NCBI GenBank assembly: GCA_964586675.1
Contig: CAZPHQ010000010.1
Coordinates: 1 to 64,000, forward strand
Reading direction: 5' to 3'
From: JADLGH01 sp964586675
Lineage (GTDB): Bacteria > Desulfobacterota_D > UBA1144 > Nemesobacterales > UBA2774
DNA: 64,000 nucleotides
Position 1 is the first letter of the stretch. Each line of letters starts with the position of its first letter. Below the pieces are notes generated by a model. It saw nothing but the letters and a program-made list of their open reading frames with translations. It was not told the DNA's origin and made no database searches. Positions 1-7,829 of the stretch are shown piece by piece. A program made the translations under genes and the position numbers.

Positions 1-20
1 AATCTTTTCACTCTTTTATT

Positions 21-60
21 GTCATTCCCGAAAGCCTTTATCGGGAACCCACTTCCGGAA
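21..60. repeat. Interspersed short repeat, 'tcattcccg...cgggaa' family
   Basis: An imperfect palindrome (TCATTCCCGA, short loop, TCGGGAA) followed by CCACTTCCG. Related copies occur near 2503, 31461, 31556, 42408 and 55342, always between genes. It is one module of the intergenic repeat fields in this genome. Confidence 0.7.
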
Positions 61-126
61 GCAATCCATCAGAAATCTTTTCCTACTCCCGAACAATCCT
101 TACCTCGCTTATTCCGGCCTGGATTC

Positions 127-165
127 AAAAAAAATCCGCCGCGGGAAGCAGGCTTCCCCGGCGGA
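127..165 (-). terminator. Rho-independent terminator of the cupin gene
   Basis: Read on the minus strand, a GC-rich hairpin of about 12 base pairs with one internal mismatch (arms TCCGCCG and CGGCGGA, then GGGAA/TTCCC, six-base loop) is followed directly by eight T residues. It lies about 40 bases beyond the stop of the minus-strand cupin gene, so it should end that transcript. Confidence 0.85.
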
Positions 166-202
166 TGAACAGTCCCGCGATCTCTATTTTAATAATTCGT
201 TA

Positions 203-583
203 CTACCCTGCCTTCGGCGGCACATATACCCACAAAAGCTCGGAGCCGTTCTCTGTACAGTGCACCTCGTACTCCGTCGCCGGCGGAAAGCCTATCCACG
301 TCCCCTGGCCGACGGTTTTCGTCTCCCCTTCGCTGAGTATCTTGAAGCTCCCCTTCGTAACGAAGTAGGCGACGTGGGTCTCGGAATTCTTCCACTTCTT
401 CAATTCCTCGCCCGAATTGCAGCGGTACCAACCGAACCAGAACGGATACTGCGCGTTCCCGGCAGGAGCGCCGCTAAGCTGGTCGGCAGCAGGCCCGAAG
501 GCGAGCGTCAGCATGCCGGTGCTGCCGGGAATCACGTCCCCGCAGCTGAACTGCTTTAAAGCCGAATTCTCTGTAAAGCCCAT
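203..583 (-). CDS. Small single-domain cupin protein
   Basis: A 126-residue soluble protein of cupin type. The stretch GQGTWIGFPPATEYEVHCTE (about residues 91-110) matches the second cupin motif, and the C-terminal ELLWVYVPP strand closes the barrel. The metal-binding histidines are only partly present (one His in the HVAYFVTKG strand, one in EVHCTE), so metal binding and substrate are unknown. The ATG at 583 is chosen over an in-frame GTG at 592 because AGGAGGT sits six bases upstream of it and overlaps the GTG. Monocistronic, with a strong terminator just downstream. It may be a sensor or sugar-binding cupin, but nothing nearby says which. Confidence 0.85.
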   Translation of the reverse strand: MGFTENSALKQFSCGDVIPGSTGMLTLAFGPAADQLSGAPAGNAQYPFWFGWYRCNSGEELKKWKNSETHVAYFVTKGSFKILSEGETKTVGQGTWIGFPPATEYEVHCTENGSELLWVYVPPKAG

Positions 584-706
584 TGGTGACACCTCCTGTG
601 GTGGATTTACCTCTTAAACCGTTCTAACACACATAGTAAGGCGTCACAACAAAAAATTCCGAGGTGATTGATCAACAGATGTAAGCGATGCGGGGCTGTT
701 TCACTA

Positions 707-964
707 TCAATTCGACGTTGCCGAAGCTTCATCGATCAAACTTTCGGACAATTCCCGAATTTTCATGAACTTATCGAGGAAGTACAATTCGACTTCATCG
801 GCAAACTGCGACTTAATCAATGTATCATTATCGTCGAATTCCCGGTAGGGCGAATCTAGCGAACGCCACCATTCATATTCTTTATGAGGATTTCCTCCCG
901 CCCCAAAAAACTCATCTAGAAAAAATTGTTTGAACGAGGCCGAATTAAATTCATTTAAAAAAAA
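707..964 (-). pseudogene. Startless gene remnant, acidic protein fragment
   Basis: Minus-strand frame open for 86 codons between two TGA codons. It has no ATG, GTG or TTG in its first half, yet has a protein-like composition: rich in GAA and GAT codons, WW and FFG motifs, and an acidic helical C-terminus (ELSESLIDEASATSN). This fits a gene that lost its 5' end, or a frameshifted copy. No family recognised. Base composition is more AT-rich than the core genes. A short plus-strand frame at 668-859 covers the same bases but has no ribosome-binding site. Confidence 0.4.
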
Positions 965-971
965 TCACCGT

Positions 972-1011
972 TATAATATAATTTAAGTGTCGTAGCACAA
1001 TTTAAAGGAGG
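972..1011 (+). promoter_or_regulatory. Putative -10 box and strong ribosome-binding site of the secreted protein gene
   Basis: TATAAT at 972-977 is a perfect -10 hexamer but has no good -35. An AAAGGAGGGGGG run at about 1002-1013 is an unusually strong Shine-Dalgarno for the ATG at 1019. Confidence 0.45.
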
Positions 1012-1018
1012 GGGGTTC

Positions 1019-1849
1019 ATGAATCCTTTCAGATATCTGTTTATAACTTTAGCTTTTAGTTTTATTATCGCTTTACCTTACAAAGCGTATTCCATGGAGC
1101 ACATACCTTTCTACGCCACGAACAATAGCGGCGAAGATACGAGTATATGTTGCCATGGTCCGTGGAGGGCAGCCTGCGAATTGAACTCAAGTGAATCATG
1201 TAGTATAAGTGCGGGAGCCGTTGACTATAACTTTTATACGGTAGATGTCGATATATTCTCCCCCTACGGCACCTGGAAGTGTTGTCTGTCAAACGATGTT
1301 TCCGACTGCTCCGGTCCTGTTCAATCGCCAACGCCGGTCGAGTGCATTGGGGAGAATTTTACGCTCGCAAAAGGGGATACAGCGGTATATCTCACATTCA
1401 CTGCGGATTCACTTACTGTGAGTCTGGATAATCCCTCCGACGCATCGGCCGTACAGGCCCGCGCCGTTGGGGTCTCCGATACGTCAACAACACAGGCAAA
1501 CCTCGGGGATGACAACACCAAGCCGAGACGGGACCGTGATACATGGAGTTTCCAGGGAACGGAAGGAGAAAATGTAGTAATTACTCTTGAAAAAGTTCCC
1601 TCGTCGGGGCATGCCGGAAAAGACGCTACCCTTATTCTTCAAAATGGCGGTTCCACGATAGAAACCATCACCGCCGAGCTGCCTTTTGAAATCGAGGCGA
1701 CTTTGCCGTCAACCGGTGAATACAGGCTCGTGGTCAGCCAGAACGACATCCCCGAAGACGTCAGGTTCAGGGGAAGATATTACCTCAGCGTAAAATCCTC
1801 CCTCGGGACCGTGCAGGACATAAAGCCGTCCGAGGATGTCGAGCAGTAA
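1019..1849 (+). CDS. Secreted protein of unknown function with C-terminal beta-sandwich-like domain
   Basis: 276 residues. Residues 1-25 form a signal peptide with an FITLAFSFIIALP core and a likely cleavage after AYS. The mature N-terminal third is Cys-rich (SICCHGPWRAACELNSSESC, then KCC, DCS and ECIGEN), which suggests disulfides in the periplasm or outside the cell. The C-terminal part (about 165-265) reads DTWSFQGTEGENVVITLEKV ... EYRLVVSQND ... GRYYLSVKSS, the pattern of a pre-peptidase C-terminal or related beta-sandwich domain. The gene stands alone between an AT-rich spacer and a repeat field. Function unknown. Confidence 0.8.
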   Translation: MNPFRYLFITLAFSFIIALPYKAYSMEHIPFYATNNSGEDTSICCHGPWRAACELNSSESCSISAGAVDYNFYTVDVDIFSPYGTWKCCLSNDVSDCSGPVQSPTPVECIGENFTLAKGDTAVYLTFTADSLTVSLDNPSDASAVQARAVGVSDTSTTQANLGDDNTKPRRDRDTWSFQGTEGENVVITLEKVPSSGHAGKDATLILQNGGSTIETITAELPFEIEATLPSTGEYRLVVSQNDIPEDVRFRGRYYLSVKSSLGTVQDIKPSEDVEQ

Positions 1850-2240
1850 GTTTCTATGCGACATCTAATCCCTTCCCCCTAAGCAGGGGGAAGGTCAGGA
1901 TGGGGGGCCCACCAAATATTGCGAGCCGAAGGCAAAGCAATCTTGCCATTGCTTTTCAATTAGTCATCCTGAGCCGAAGTCCGGACTTAATACGGTATCT
2001 ATTCAGGATATAATCTTTTGTCTTTTCTTTTAATCCCCTCCTTAGAAAAAGGAGGGTTAGGGGGGATTTTCTACTCTCTTTTCCCCTCCCCATTTCAGGG
2101 AAACGAATGCAAGCGAGTGAGCATTCGGACGCCTCCGACGAACAGCACCGTAGTCAATCTATTACTGCTCTAAATTTGCAACACCAAATTGGTACGGGTG
2201 GAGGTTACACCAAATGTTGAGAGCGGAGCGAAGTTTTAAT

Positions 2241-2445
2241 TCCCTCCTTTCGTAAAGGAGGGCAGGGAGGATTTTTCTTTTCATTTTTTTACCCACACCC
2301 CTCAAAGGAGATGGGAAGAAGCAGGGAGGCCGCTTATTTAGTCCCTTCCCCCGAGGCTGGGGGAAGGTCAGGATGGGGGTCCCTTGTGAATGAATATTAT
2401 TCCTGTCTGTCATTCCCAACGATTTCGAGCGAGCGAGAAATCACC
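2241..2445 (+). repeat. Direct repeat A, copy 1 (about 205 bp)
   Basis: Starts TCCCTCCTTTCGTAAAGG and ends near GAGAAATCACC. Copy 2 begins 408 bases later and is identical over long stretches, with a few substitutions and a small indel near the middle. Confidence 0.85.
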
Positions 2446-2648
2446 CCATTTCTGTCATCCTGAACTCGATTCAGGATCTAAATCTTTAGCCTTTTTAATC
2501 TGTCATTCCCGAATGCTTTTATCGGGAATCCACTTCCGCAAGTAATCTGTCAAGAGAATTTGTCATTTCGAGTGTACGTGAGAAATCTGTTTTTATCTTT
2601 TCATCCCCTCTTTTGTAAAGGGGGGATTTATCCTTTGCCTTTTGCTTT

Positions 2649-2856
2649 ATCCCTCCTTTCGTAAAGGAGGGCAGGGAGGATTTTTCTTTTCATTTTTTTA
2701 CTACCCACACCCCTCAAGGGAGAAAGAAAAAGCAGGGAGGCCGCTTATTTAGTCCCTTCCCCCGAGGCGGGGGGAAGGTCAGGATGGGGGTCCCTTGTGA
2801 ATGAATATTATTCCTGTCTGTCATTCCCAACGATTTTGAGCGAGCGAGGAATCACC
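2649..2856 (+). repeat. Direct repeat A, copy 2 (about 208 bp)
   Basis: Second copy of the unit at 2241-2445, differing mainly around 2712-2725 and at single bases (for example gaggcg for gaggct). This suggests a local tandem-type duplication of a multi-module repeat block. Confidence 0.85.
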
Positions 2857-3110
2857 TCACTTCTGTCATTCCCAACAATTCCGAACGAGTGAGGAATTGG
2901 ACGCCGGGGATTCGCTCACAAACGTCCATCCAGTACTGCTCAGAACCTGCCTTCTTTAGTATCAAGGCCTGTACCTGCCGCGGCGAAGCTTTAGCGAAGC
3001 CGGGTCGGGAATCCAGTTTTTGTAGTCATCGTGAACTACGATTCCGAGCGAGGAATCGGACGCCTTCGCTTAAGTTCTCGACGTTCATCCAGTACCTCTC
3101 CAAGTCTGCC

Positions 3111-4199
3111 TTACCTCCCCAACCCCTCCAGCGCCCCCCTGCTCTCTAGGACGAGGATTTCCACCAGCTCCGCCGCCGGATGTCTTCTCGACATCGGAGA
3201 CGCCTGCCCCGCCCAGAGCGACATGAACCTCGCGTCGCCCTTCGCCCTGGCGGCGGCCCTGATCGGCGCGGTGAGGGCATGCTGAACCGGATAGAGCGGT
3301 ACCTCGGCCTCGATGTTCGCCATATCCTCGAAAAAGCGGTTCTTTATCCCCCGCGCGTATTTCCCGGTGTAAACCCTCGAAAGCACTGTGCTCGTATCGT
3401 CCGACTGCTCGATGGCCCGCAGCCACGCCTCCGGTATCGAAGTCTCGGACGCGCTGAGAAACGCAGTCCCCATCTGCACGCCCGCCGCGCCGAGGGCGAG
3501 AGCGGCGACTATCCCCCGGCCGTCCATTATGCCTCCGGAGGCTACGACCGGGATTTTCACGCTGTCCGCGATCTGTGGCACAAGCGCGATCGTGCCCGTC
3601 ATCGGCAGGCCTGGAGTGTCGGGGAATGTACCCCTGTGCCCCCCGGCCTCTATACCCTGCGCGGCAACAGCCGTGCACCCGGCTTCTTCGAGCTTCCGCG
3701 CCTCGTCGACCGAAGTAGCCGTGCCCATCACGGCGACGCCCTTCCTCCGGAGGGCCTTGATCTGAGCGGCGTCGGGCATGCCGAATGTGAAGCTGAAAAC
3801 GGGGACGCCGTTGTCGATGACGACGGCAAGCTGGTCCTCAAAAGTGTAGTTATCCTTCGCCGGCGCTCCCGGCCCTGCGACTCCGACTTCGGTAGCTATT
3901 TCCGAAAGTTTTTTGACGACCCTCGGCGACGGCGCTACGGCAGGAGACTTCTCCGGAATAAACAGGTTCACCGCGAACGGTCTGTCGGTAAGCGCGCGTA
4001 TACTTTTTATCGCCGAGTCTATAACGTCGGGATGGAGGTATCCGCCGGGATACGACCCGAGGCCGGCCGCATTCGACACAGCGGCTACTAACTCCGGCGT
4101 AACCAGTCCGCCCGCCATCGGCGCCTGGATTATCGGGTGCTTTATTCCGAGCGCTTCACAAAACTTCCGCGCACCTTCCGGCCAGAAACTGTCAGACAT
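3111..4199 (-). CDS. Nitronate monooxygenase family flavoprotein
   Basis: 362 residues, normal length for class I nitronate monooxygenases (2-nitropropane dioxygenase family), FMN-dependent TIM barrels that oxidise alkyl nitronates such as propionate-3-nitronate. N-terminal HPIIQAPMAGG (21-31) is the typical FMN-barrel entry. QGIEAGGHRG (181-190) holds the catalytic His at about 188. VVASGGIMDGRGIVAALALGAAGVQMGTAFL forms the phosphate-binding end of the barrel. GGGAGGAT precedes the ATG. Such proteins are often annotated as enoyl-ACP reductase-like (FabK) enzymes; the AGGHRG motif favours nitronate monooxygenase. It shares strand with the DJ-1-like gene but is separated by about 70 bases. Confidence 0.92.
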   Translation of the reverse strand: MSDSFWPEGARKFCEALGIKHPIIQAPMAGGLVTPELVAAVSNAAGLGSYPGGYLHPDVIDSAIKSIRALTDRPFAVNLFIPEKSPAVAPSPRVVKKLSEIATEVGVAGPGAPAKDNYTFEDQLAVVIDNGVPVFSFTFGMPDAAQIKALRRKGVAVMGTATSVDEARKLEEAGCTAVAAQGIEAGGHRGTFPDTPGLPMTGTIALVPQIADSVKIPVVASGGIMDGRGIVAALALGAAGVQMGTAFLSASETSIPEAWLRAIEQSDDTSTVLSRVYTGKYARGIKNRFFEDMANIEAEVPLYPVQHALTAPIRAAARAKGDARFMSLWAGQASPMSRRHPAAELVEILVLESRGALEGLGR

Positions 4200-4268
4200 G
4201 CTATCCTCCCGCCCTGTAAGCTATGGAGTTATTGTACCGGACGGGAAGCGCGCAGTTTCCCCGAAGTC

Positions 4269-4811
4269 TCAGGACCCCGAAAAAACCTCGATCATCTTTT
4301 TGTTGAACGCCGGTATGTCATCGGGCTTCCTGCTGGTCACAAGCTTCCCGTCGACGACGACTTCTTCGTCCAGCCATTCCACACCCGCGTTTTTGAGGTC
4401 CGATTGTATCGTGTGATACGACGCCATCTTCCGCCCGCGTGCGACGCCCGCGTCGATCAGCGTCCACGGGCCATGGCATATCGCGGCGACGGGTTTTTCA
4501 TGATCGAAGAAGAACCGGACGAATTCCTGCACGTCCGGGTCGCGGCGGAGATTATCCGGGTTCATCACACCGCCCGGAAGAAGCAGCGCGTCGAACATGA
4601 CCGGATCGGCTTCCGAGAGCTCCTCGTCCACCTTGAAATCGTCCCCCCAGTCCGTGTGGTTCCACCCCTTAACATTCCCCTTCTCCGGAGAAACTATCAC
4701 AGTTTCCGCTCCAGCGGCTTCGAGCGCTTCCTTGGGTGCGGTAAGCTCTACCTGCTCGAATCCGTCCGCAACGAGAATTGCGACTTTCTTGCCTTCGAGA
4801 TTGTTTTCCAT
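4269..4811 (-). CDS. DJ-1/PfpI family protein (glutamine amidotransferase-like)
   Basis: 180 residues, full length for the PfpI/YhbO-type branch of the DJ-1 superfamily, linked to repair of glycated proteins or nucleotides, or to general stress protection. KVAILVADGFEQVELTAPKEAL (about 9-30) gives the first strand and conserved acidic residue. AAICHGPW (109-116) is the nucleophile elbow with Cys112 and His113. CGGAGAAATGAA precedes the ATG. It heads a two-gene minus-strand run into the nitronate monooxygenase gene, which fits a stress or detoxification role; co-transcription is not proved. Confidence 0.93.
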   Translation of the reverse strand: MENNLEGKKVAILVADGFEQVELTAPKEALEAAGAETVIVSPEKGNVKGWNHTDWGDDFKVDEELSEADPVMFDALLLPGGVMNPDNLRRDPDVQEFVRFFFDHEKPVAAICHGPWTLIDAGVARGRKMASYHTIQSDLKNAGVEWLDEEVVVDGKLVTSRKPDDIPAFNKKMIEVFSGS

Positions 4812-5025
4812 TTCATTTCTCCGTAAAGATTTATTCGGCCGCGCGCACGTTCCCCGGTATCCTCCGCGCGGCTACAATACATGTGTGCAATATGCATGCC
4901 AGCCCGTGGCGTATGGAAATATCGTGTGATATAAGTCGATTAAAGAAACGTGCTGACGCCGGCCGGAGTATAGTGAAAATTATTTTCCGGTAGAAACTGT
5001 TGAGTAAAATACACTTTGGAGAGTT

Positions 5026-6327
5026 TTAATCGCCCGTCGCCGTGTCGCCGATTCGCTGCATCAAGAATTTACGCTCGGATTTCATCGTCGCGAGTGACAG
5101 CGCCTTTTTGAAATGCTCAGCAGCAGAGGCATTGTTCCCGAGCCGCTCTTCGAATTCCCCGAGAACGGCATAAAGCAGAAAATACGACTCCAGCTGCTCA
5201 CGCCCCGCTATCCCTCTCACAGCTTCGAGACCGGCCCCCGGCCCGTGGACCTCCGCGACGGCGACAGCCCTGTTCAGCGCGGCCACGGGAGAGTTATCCA
5301 TGCCCACGAGCAGATCGTAAAAGTAGAGTATGCGTCTCCAGTCGGTCGATTCGTAATCCCGCGCGGCGGAGTGGCAGGCGGCGATGCTCGCTTCGAGGTG
5401 ATAGACGCTCGGCTCGTTCCCCTCCATCGAGCGCACGAGATGATACATCCCCCGCGCTATCATGCCTTGGTCCCAGAGCGCCCTGTCCTGCTCCCGGAGA
5501 GTGAGTATGTTGCCGTCGGCGTCCGTCCTCGCGTCGAGCCTCGCCGCGTTAAGCAGCATAAGTGAGAGAAGCGCGTGAACGCGCGGCCTGTCGCCAACGT
5601 TATGATCCGCCAGGATACCGCAGAGCCTGATAGCTTCGAGACATAGCTCCTTTCGTATTATGCTTTCCCCTTCGGACGCCTTGTAGCCTTCGTTGAAAAG
5701 TAAATAGATAGTCTCCAGCACGGAGTCGAGCCGTTCCTTGAGCACTTCGCCCGTCGGAAGCTCGTAGGATACTGTTGCGTCCCGGAGCTTCCTCTTCGCC
5801 CGCGTGAGCCGCTTCGTAACAGCCGCCTCGGAAGTCAGAAACGCCCTCGCTATTTCTTCGGTGCTGAATCCGCAGAGTGTCTTTAAGGAAAGCGCGACCT
5901 GCGCCTCCCTCGGGACGAAAGGATGGCAGCACATGAACATCATCCAGAGCCTGTCGTCGCTTATCTCATCCTTGAACGCCACCTGGCCGTCCCCTCCCGA
6001 AGCCGTCCCGCCGCCGTCCATGAACCGGGAGATGTCGTGCTCCTTGTTCCGAAACGTCTTGTCCCGCCTCATGAGGTCGAGCGCGAGATTTTTCGAAACC
6101 TGCGTGATCCATGCGGCGGGATTCCTCGGTATGCCGTAATAAGGCCACGTCTGGAGCGCGCGGGCGAGCGCCTCCTGCACCACGTCTTCTGCGAGGTTAA
6201 TATGCCTTGCCCCGAATATTCTCGTCAGCGTCGAGACCATCCTGCCCGCCTCGTGGCGGAAGCAGTGCTCGACTATCCGCGAGACATCCCCGGGCCCGGC
6301 ATTGCTCTCAGTGCCGGCTTCGCTCAT
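5026..6327 (-). CDS. ECF sigma factor, ECF42 type (SigJ/DUF6596-like C-terminal domain)
   Basis: 433 residues, more than twice the usual ECF sigma length. Residues 1-190 carry sigma region 2 (AEDVVQEALARALQTWPYYGIPRNPAAWI) and region 4 (LKTLCGFSTEEIARAFLTSEAAVTKRLTRAKRKL). The remaining 240 or so residues form a helical, TPR-like extension (RPRVHALLSLMLLNAARLDARTD ... SPVAALNRAVAVAEVHGP ... HFKKALSLA), the hallmark of ECF42. These sigma factors have no classical anti-sigma factor and are typically encoded next to YCII/DGPF proteins, as here, where the DGPF gene ends 20 bases upstream. The ATG at 6327 is favoured over a TTG at 6333, though neither has a strong ribosome-binding site. It is last in a minus-strand cluster that probably includes its own regulon. 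Confidence 0.93.
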   Translation of the reverse strand: MSEAGTESNAGPGDVSRIVEHCFRHEAGRMVSTLTRIFGARHINLAEDVVQEALARALQTWPYYGIPRNPAAWITQVSKNLALDLMRRDKTFRNKEHDISRFMDGGGTASGGDGQVAFKDEISDDRLWMMFMCCHPFVPREAQVALSLKTLCGFSTEEIARAFLTSEAAVTKRLTRAKRKLRDATVSYELPTGEVLKERLDSVLETIYLLFNEGYKASEGESIIRKELCLEAIRLCGILADHNVGDRPRVHALLSLMLLNAARLDARTDADGNILTLREQDRALWDQGMIARGMYHLVRSMEGNEPSVYHLEASIAACHSAARDYESTDWRRILYFYDLLVGMDNSPVAALNRAVAVAEVHGPGAGLEAVRGIAGREQLESYFLLYAVLGEFEERLGNNASAAEHFKKALSLATMKSERKFLMQRIGDTATGD

Positions 6328-6347
6328 CCGCAACCCACAGGCCTTTT

Positions 6348-6770
6348 TTACCGCGAGCCCGACCCGGCCGCCCTTGCGGCCTCTTCTTCACGGCGGAGAT
6401 TGAGCACTGCCGCGCACTCGCTCGCGAGCGGCCTGACTTCGACTTCAGCGCCGTAATTGAGACCCGGGTAGTTCTTCGCTATCTCGACCGCCTCGTCCAT
6501 GCTGTCGACGGTCAGAATGAAATACCCCGCGATCGCCTCCTTCGATTCGGCGAAGGGCCCGTCGGCGACCATCCTGCCGCTCTTCCCGGAAATTACCTTG
6601 CCCTCGAAGTGTAGCGGCTGGCCCGCCCTGGCTTTCCCCTGGGCTGTGAGGCTGTCGAGCCAGGCGTGCATCTGCGTCACAATCTGCTGCATCTCTTCCG
6701 GCGAGAGGCCCTTGTGCCATCCCGTTCCCCTGAAGAGCATCATGTATTCCGTAACAGGTTCCATGACCAT
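6348..6770 (-). CDS. YCII-related (DGPF domain) protein
   Basis: 140 residues. The central VADGPFAESKEAIAGYFIL segment carries the DGPF motif of the family, a dimeric ferredoxin-like fold. N-terminal YMMLFRGTG is also typical. Biochemical function is unsettled; the genes are classical partners and targets of ECF42 sigma factors. The ATG at 6770 is chosen over an upstream in-frame start at 6809 because AAGAGGAG lies eight bases before it. The C-terminus ends in an Ala/Arg-rich tail. A weak copy of the cluster promoter motif lies about 50 bases upstream. Confidence 0.9.
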   Translation of the reverse strand: MVMEPVTEYMMLFRGTGWHKGLSPEEMQQIVTQMHAWLDSLTAQGKARAGQPLHFEGKVISGKSGRMVADGPFAESKEAIAGYFILTVDSMDEAVEIAKNYPGLNYGAEVEVRPLASECAAVLNLRREEEAARAAGSGSR

Positions 6771-6818
6771 GATATTTCTCCTCTTATTTCTCTCACGTTT
6801 CTCTGTCACATATCTTGG

Positions 6819-6846
6819 GACCGCACCTAAGTGCGCGCCTACGACA
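6819..6846 (-). promoter_or_regulatory. Weak candidate ECF promoter upstream of the YCII gene
   Basis: On the minus strand, TGTCGT, 17 bases, then CGGTC. It resembles the two strong sites upstream of the SnoaL-like and VOC genes but lacks the extended matches. Distance to the ATG is about 50 bases. Confidence 0.35.
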
Positions 6847-6850
6847 CTGC

Positions 6851-7297
6851 TTACGGCTGCAGGTTAAAGAGCGACTGGCCCGTCGCCATGTCGAACGGAA
6901 CCGAGTAGTGCTCGTGCGCTATCTTCCACTCGCCGTTCGTCTTCTTGAAGCACTGCGTAACCCGCATCCAGCTCTCGCCGTAATTCCCGTCCGGCCCCTC
7001 GCCGCCGCAGTGAAGGAGACTGTGCGCGAAGGCGATGTTCCCGTCCGCCACGACGGTCATCTCGCCCGGCTCGAACTTCGATTCTCCCGGGCAAAACTCG
7101 AAGCACGCCTTCCAGTGCTTCCCGTAATCGTCCTTGCCCGTGAAACGGAGCTTCTCGACGGCGTCGAAAGACACTATGTCGTCCGTGTATATTGCCATTA
7201 TCTTGTCGAGGTCCTTTTTTCTGACCGCGTCAGACCACTCTTTCACCATGCTCTTGATTTTCGTTTCTTCACTCATAGCTGATTTATCTTTGCTCAT
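6851..7297 (-). CDS. SnoaL-like/DUF4440 (NTF2-fold) protein
   Basis: 148 residues with the NTF2-like layout: N-terminal helices (IKSMVKEWSDAVRKKDLDKIMAIYTDDIVSFDAV), then strands ending in RVTQCFKKTNGEWKIAHEHYSVPFD. This is the ketosteroid isomerase-like branch often listed as DUF4440 or SnoaL-like; substrate unknown. AGGGAGAC precedes the ATG. The gene has its own candidate ECF promoter 27-56 bases upstream, so it may start a transcript that continues into the YCII and sigma genes (gap of about 80 bases). Confidence 0.88.
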   Translation of the reverse strand: MSKDKSAMSEETKIKSMVKEWSDAVRKKDLDKIMAIYTDDIVSFDAVEKLRFTGKDDYGKHWKACFEFCPGESKFEPGEMTVVADGNIAFAHSLLHCGGEGPDGNYGESWMRVTQCFKKTNGEWKIAHEHYSVPFDMATGQSLFNLQP

Positions 7298-7323
7298 GGC
7301 TGTCTCCCTCTAGCTTTTATATA

Positions 7324-7353
7324 TACGACGGATTGAACCGATCATTTTGGACA
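7324..7353 (-). promoter_or_regulatory. Candidate ECF42 promoter of the SnoaL-like gene
   Basis: On the minus strand, TGTCCAAAA opens the site and CGTCGTAT closes it, with 17 bases between TGTCCA and CGTCGTA. The VOC gene has the same two blocks with the same spacing but different spacer sequence, which is how sigma recognition elements look. The start codon lies 27 bases downstream. Confidence 0.7.
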
Positions 7354-7395
7354 CATCCGCCGCAGAATTTTCACTTCGAAATAAATTTTTCCGCT

Positions 7396-7818
7396 TCACA
7401 GATACCTCGTCTCGGCCGGGGCGTGCTCCCAGTCGTTGTTCCTCCCGTCCTCGAAGCGGACATTCGCCCCCGAAAGCTCTTCGTCGGCAGCGTCATCCAG
7501 ACACGCGACGTTGATAGCATAAAACTCACCCGAGAGCTTCTCCCCCTGGAACTCGATGTCGAGATTCGCCCTCCCGAAAGGCTTTATACCGCACCGGCCG
7601 CAGAAGAGGTGATGGATCGTATCGCTCCCGAACTGATAGTCCGTAAGCGCCTCCACGCCGCTAACGAGCCTGAACTCCGCCGCCGGCACGAGTGTCTTCC
7701 AGTACCTCCCCTTCCGGCACATCGAACAGTTGCACTTGCTCGTCCCGGCCGCGAGGTCGGCCTCGCATTCGAACGCCACCGCGCCGCAGTGGCAGCTTCC
7801 GGAATATTTCTTCTTCAT
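7396..7818 (-). CDS. GFA/CENP-V domain zinc protein
   Basis: 140 residues of the GFA (glutathione-dependent formaldehyde-activating enzyme, CENP-V/S-fold) family. The zinc ligands are clear: GSCHCGAV at about 6-13, KCNCSMCRKG at about 28-37, then HHLFCGRCGIKPFG near 68-81. The family binds zinc through these cysteines; many members have no proven enzyme activity. The ATG at 7818, seven bases after AGGGAG, is chosen over a TTG at 7833. It lies 11 bases after the RibD-like reductase gene and is probably the last gene of that sub-operon. Confidence 0.92.
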   Translation of the reverse strand: MKKKYSGSCHCGAVAFECEADLAAGTSKCNCSMCRKGRYWKTLVPAAEFRLVSGVEALTDYQFGSDTIHHLFCGRCGIKPFGRANLDIEFQGEKLSGEFYAINVACLDDAADEELSGANVRFEDGRNNDWEHAPAETRYL

Positions 7819-7829
7819 GTCCGCTCCCT

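Larger units (their letters stand above)
1850..3110. repeat. Intergenic repeat field 1
   Basis: About 1.26 kb without a credible gene. It is a mosaic of short modules seen again at 31, 42 and 55 kb: 'tcattcccgaatgc...cgggaatcca', 'tcatttcga...gtgagaaatct', pyrimidine-rich arms such as CCCTCCTTTCGTAAAGGAGGG, and 'gcgag...ggacgcc...catccagtactgctc'. Small open frames here are repeat-derived and not called. Confidence 0.8.

Noticed and set aside
668..859. Plus-strand 63-codon frame upstream of the secreted protein gene
   Set aside because: No Shine-Dalgarno; the complementary strand shows better coding bias.
2162..2419. Minus-strand open frame within the repeat field
   Set aside because: Entirely composed of repeat modules found elsewhere between genes; no start signal.
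1850..3110. Repeat field considered as a CRISPR array
   Set aside because: Modules differ in length and order, spacing is irregular and no cas genes are near.
3180..4091. Long plus-strand open frames opposite the nitronate monooxygenase gene, and similar frames opposite most GC-rich genes
   Set aside because: They lie antisense to genes with clear family motifs, are Arg/Pro/His-rich, lack ribosome-binding sites and arise from GC-rich third codon positions.
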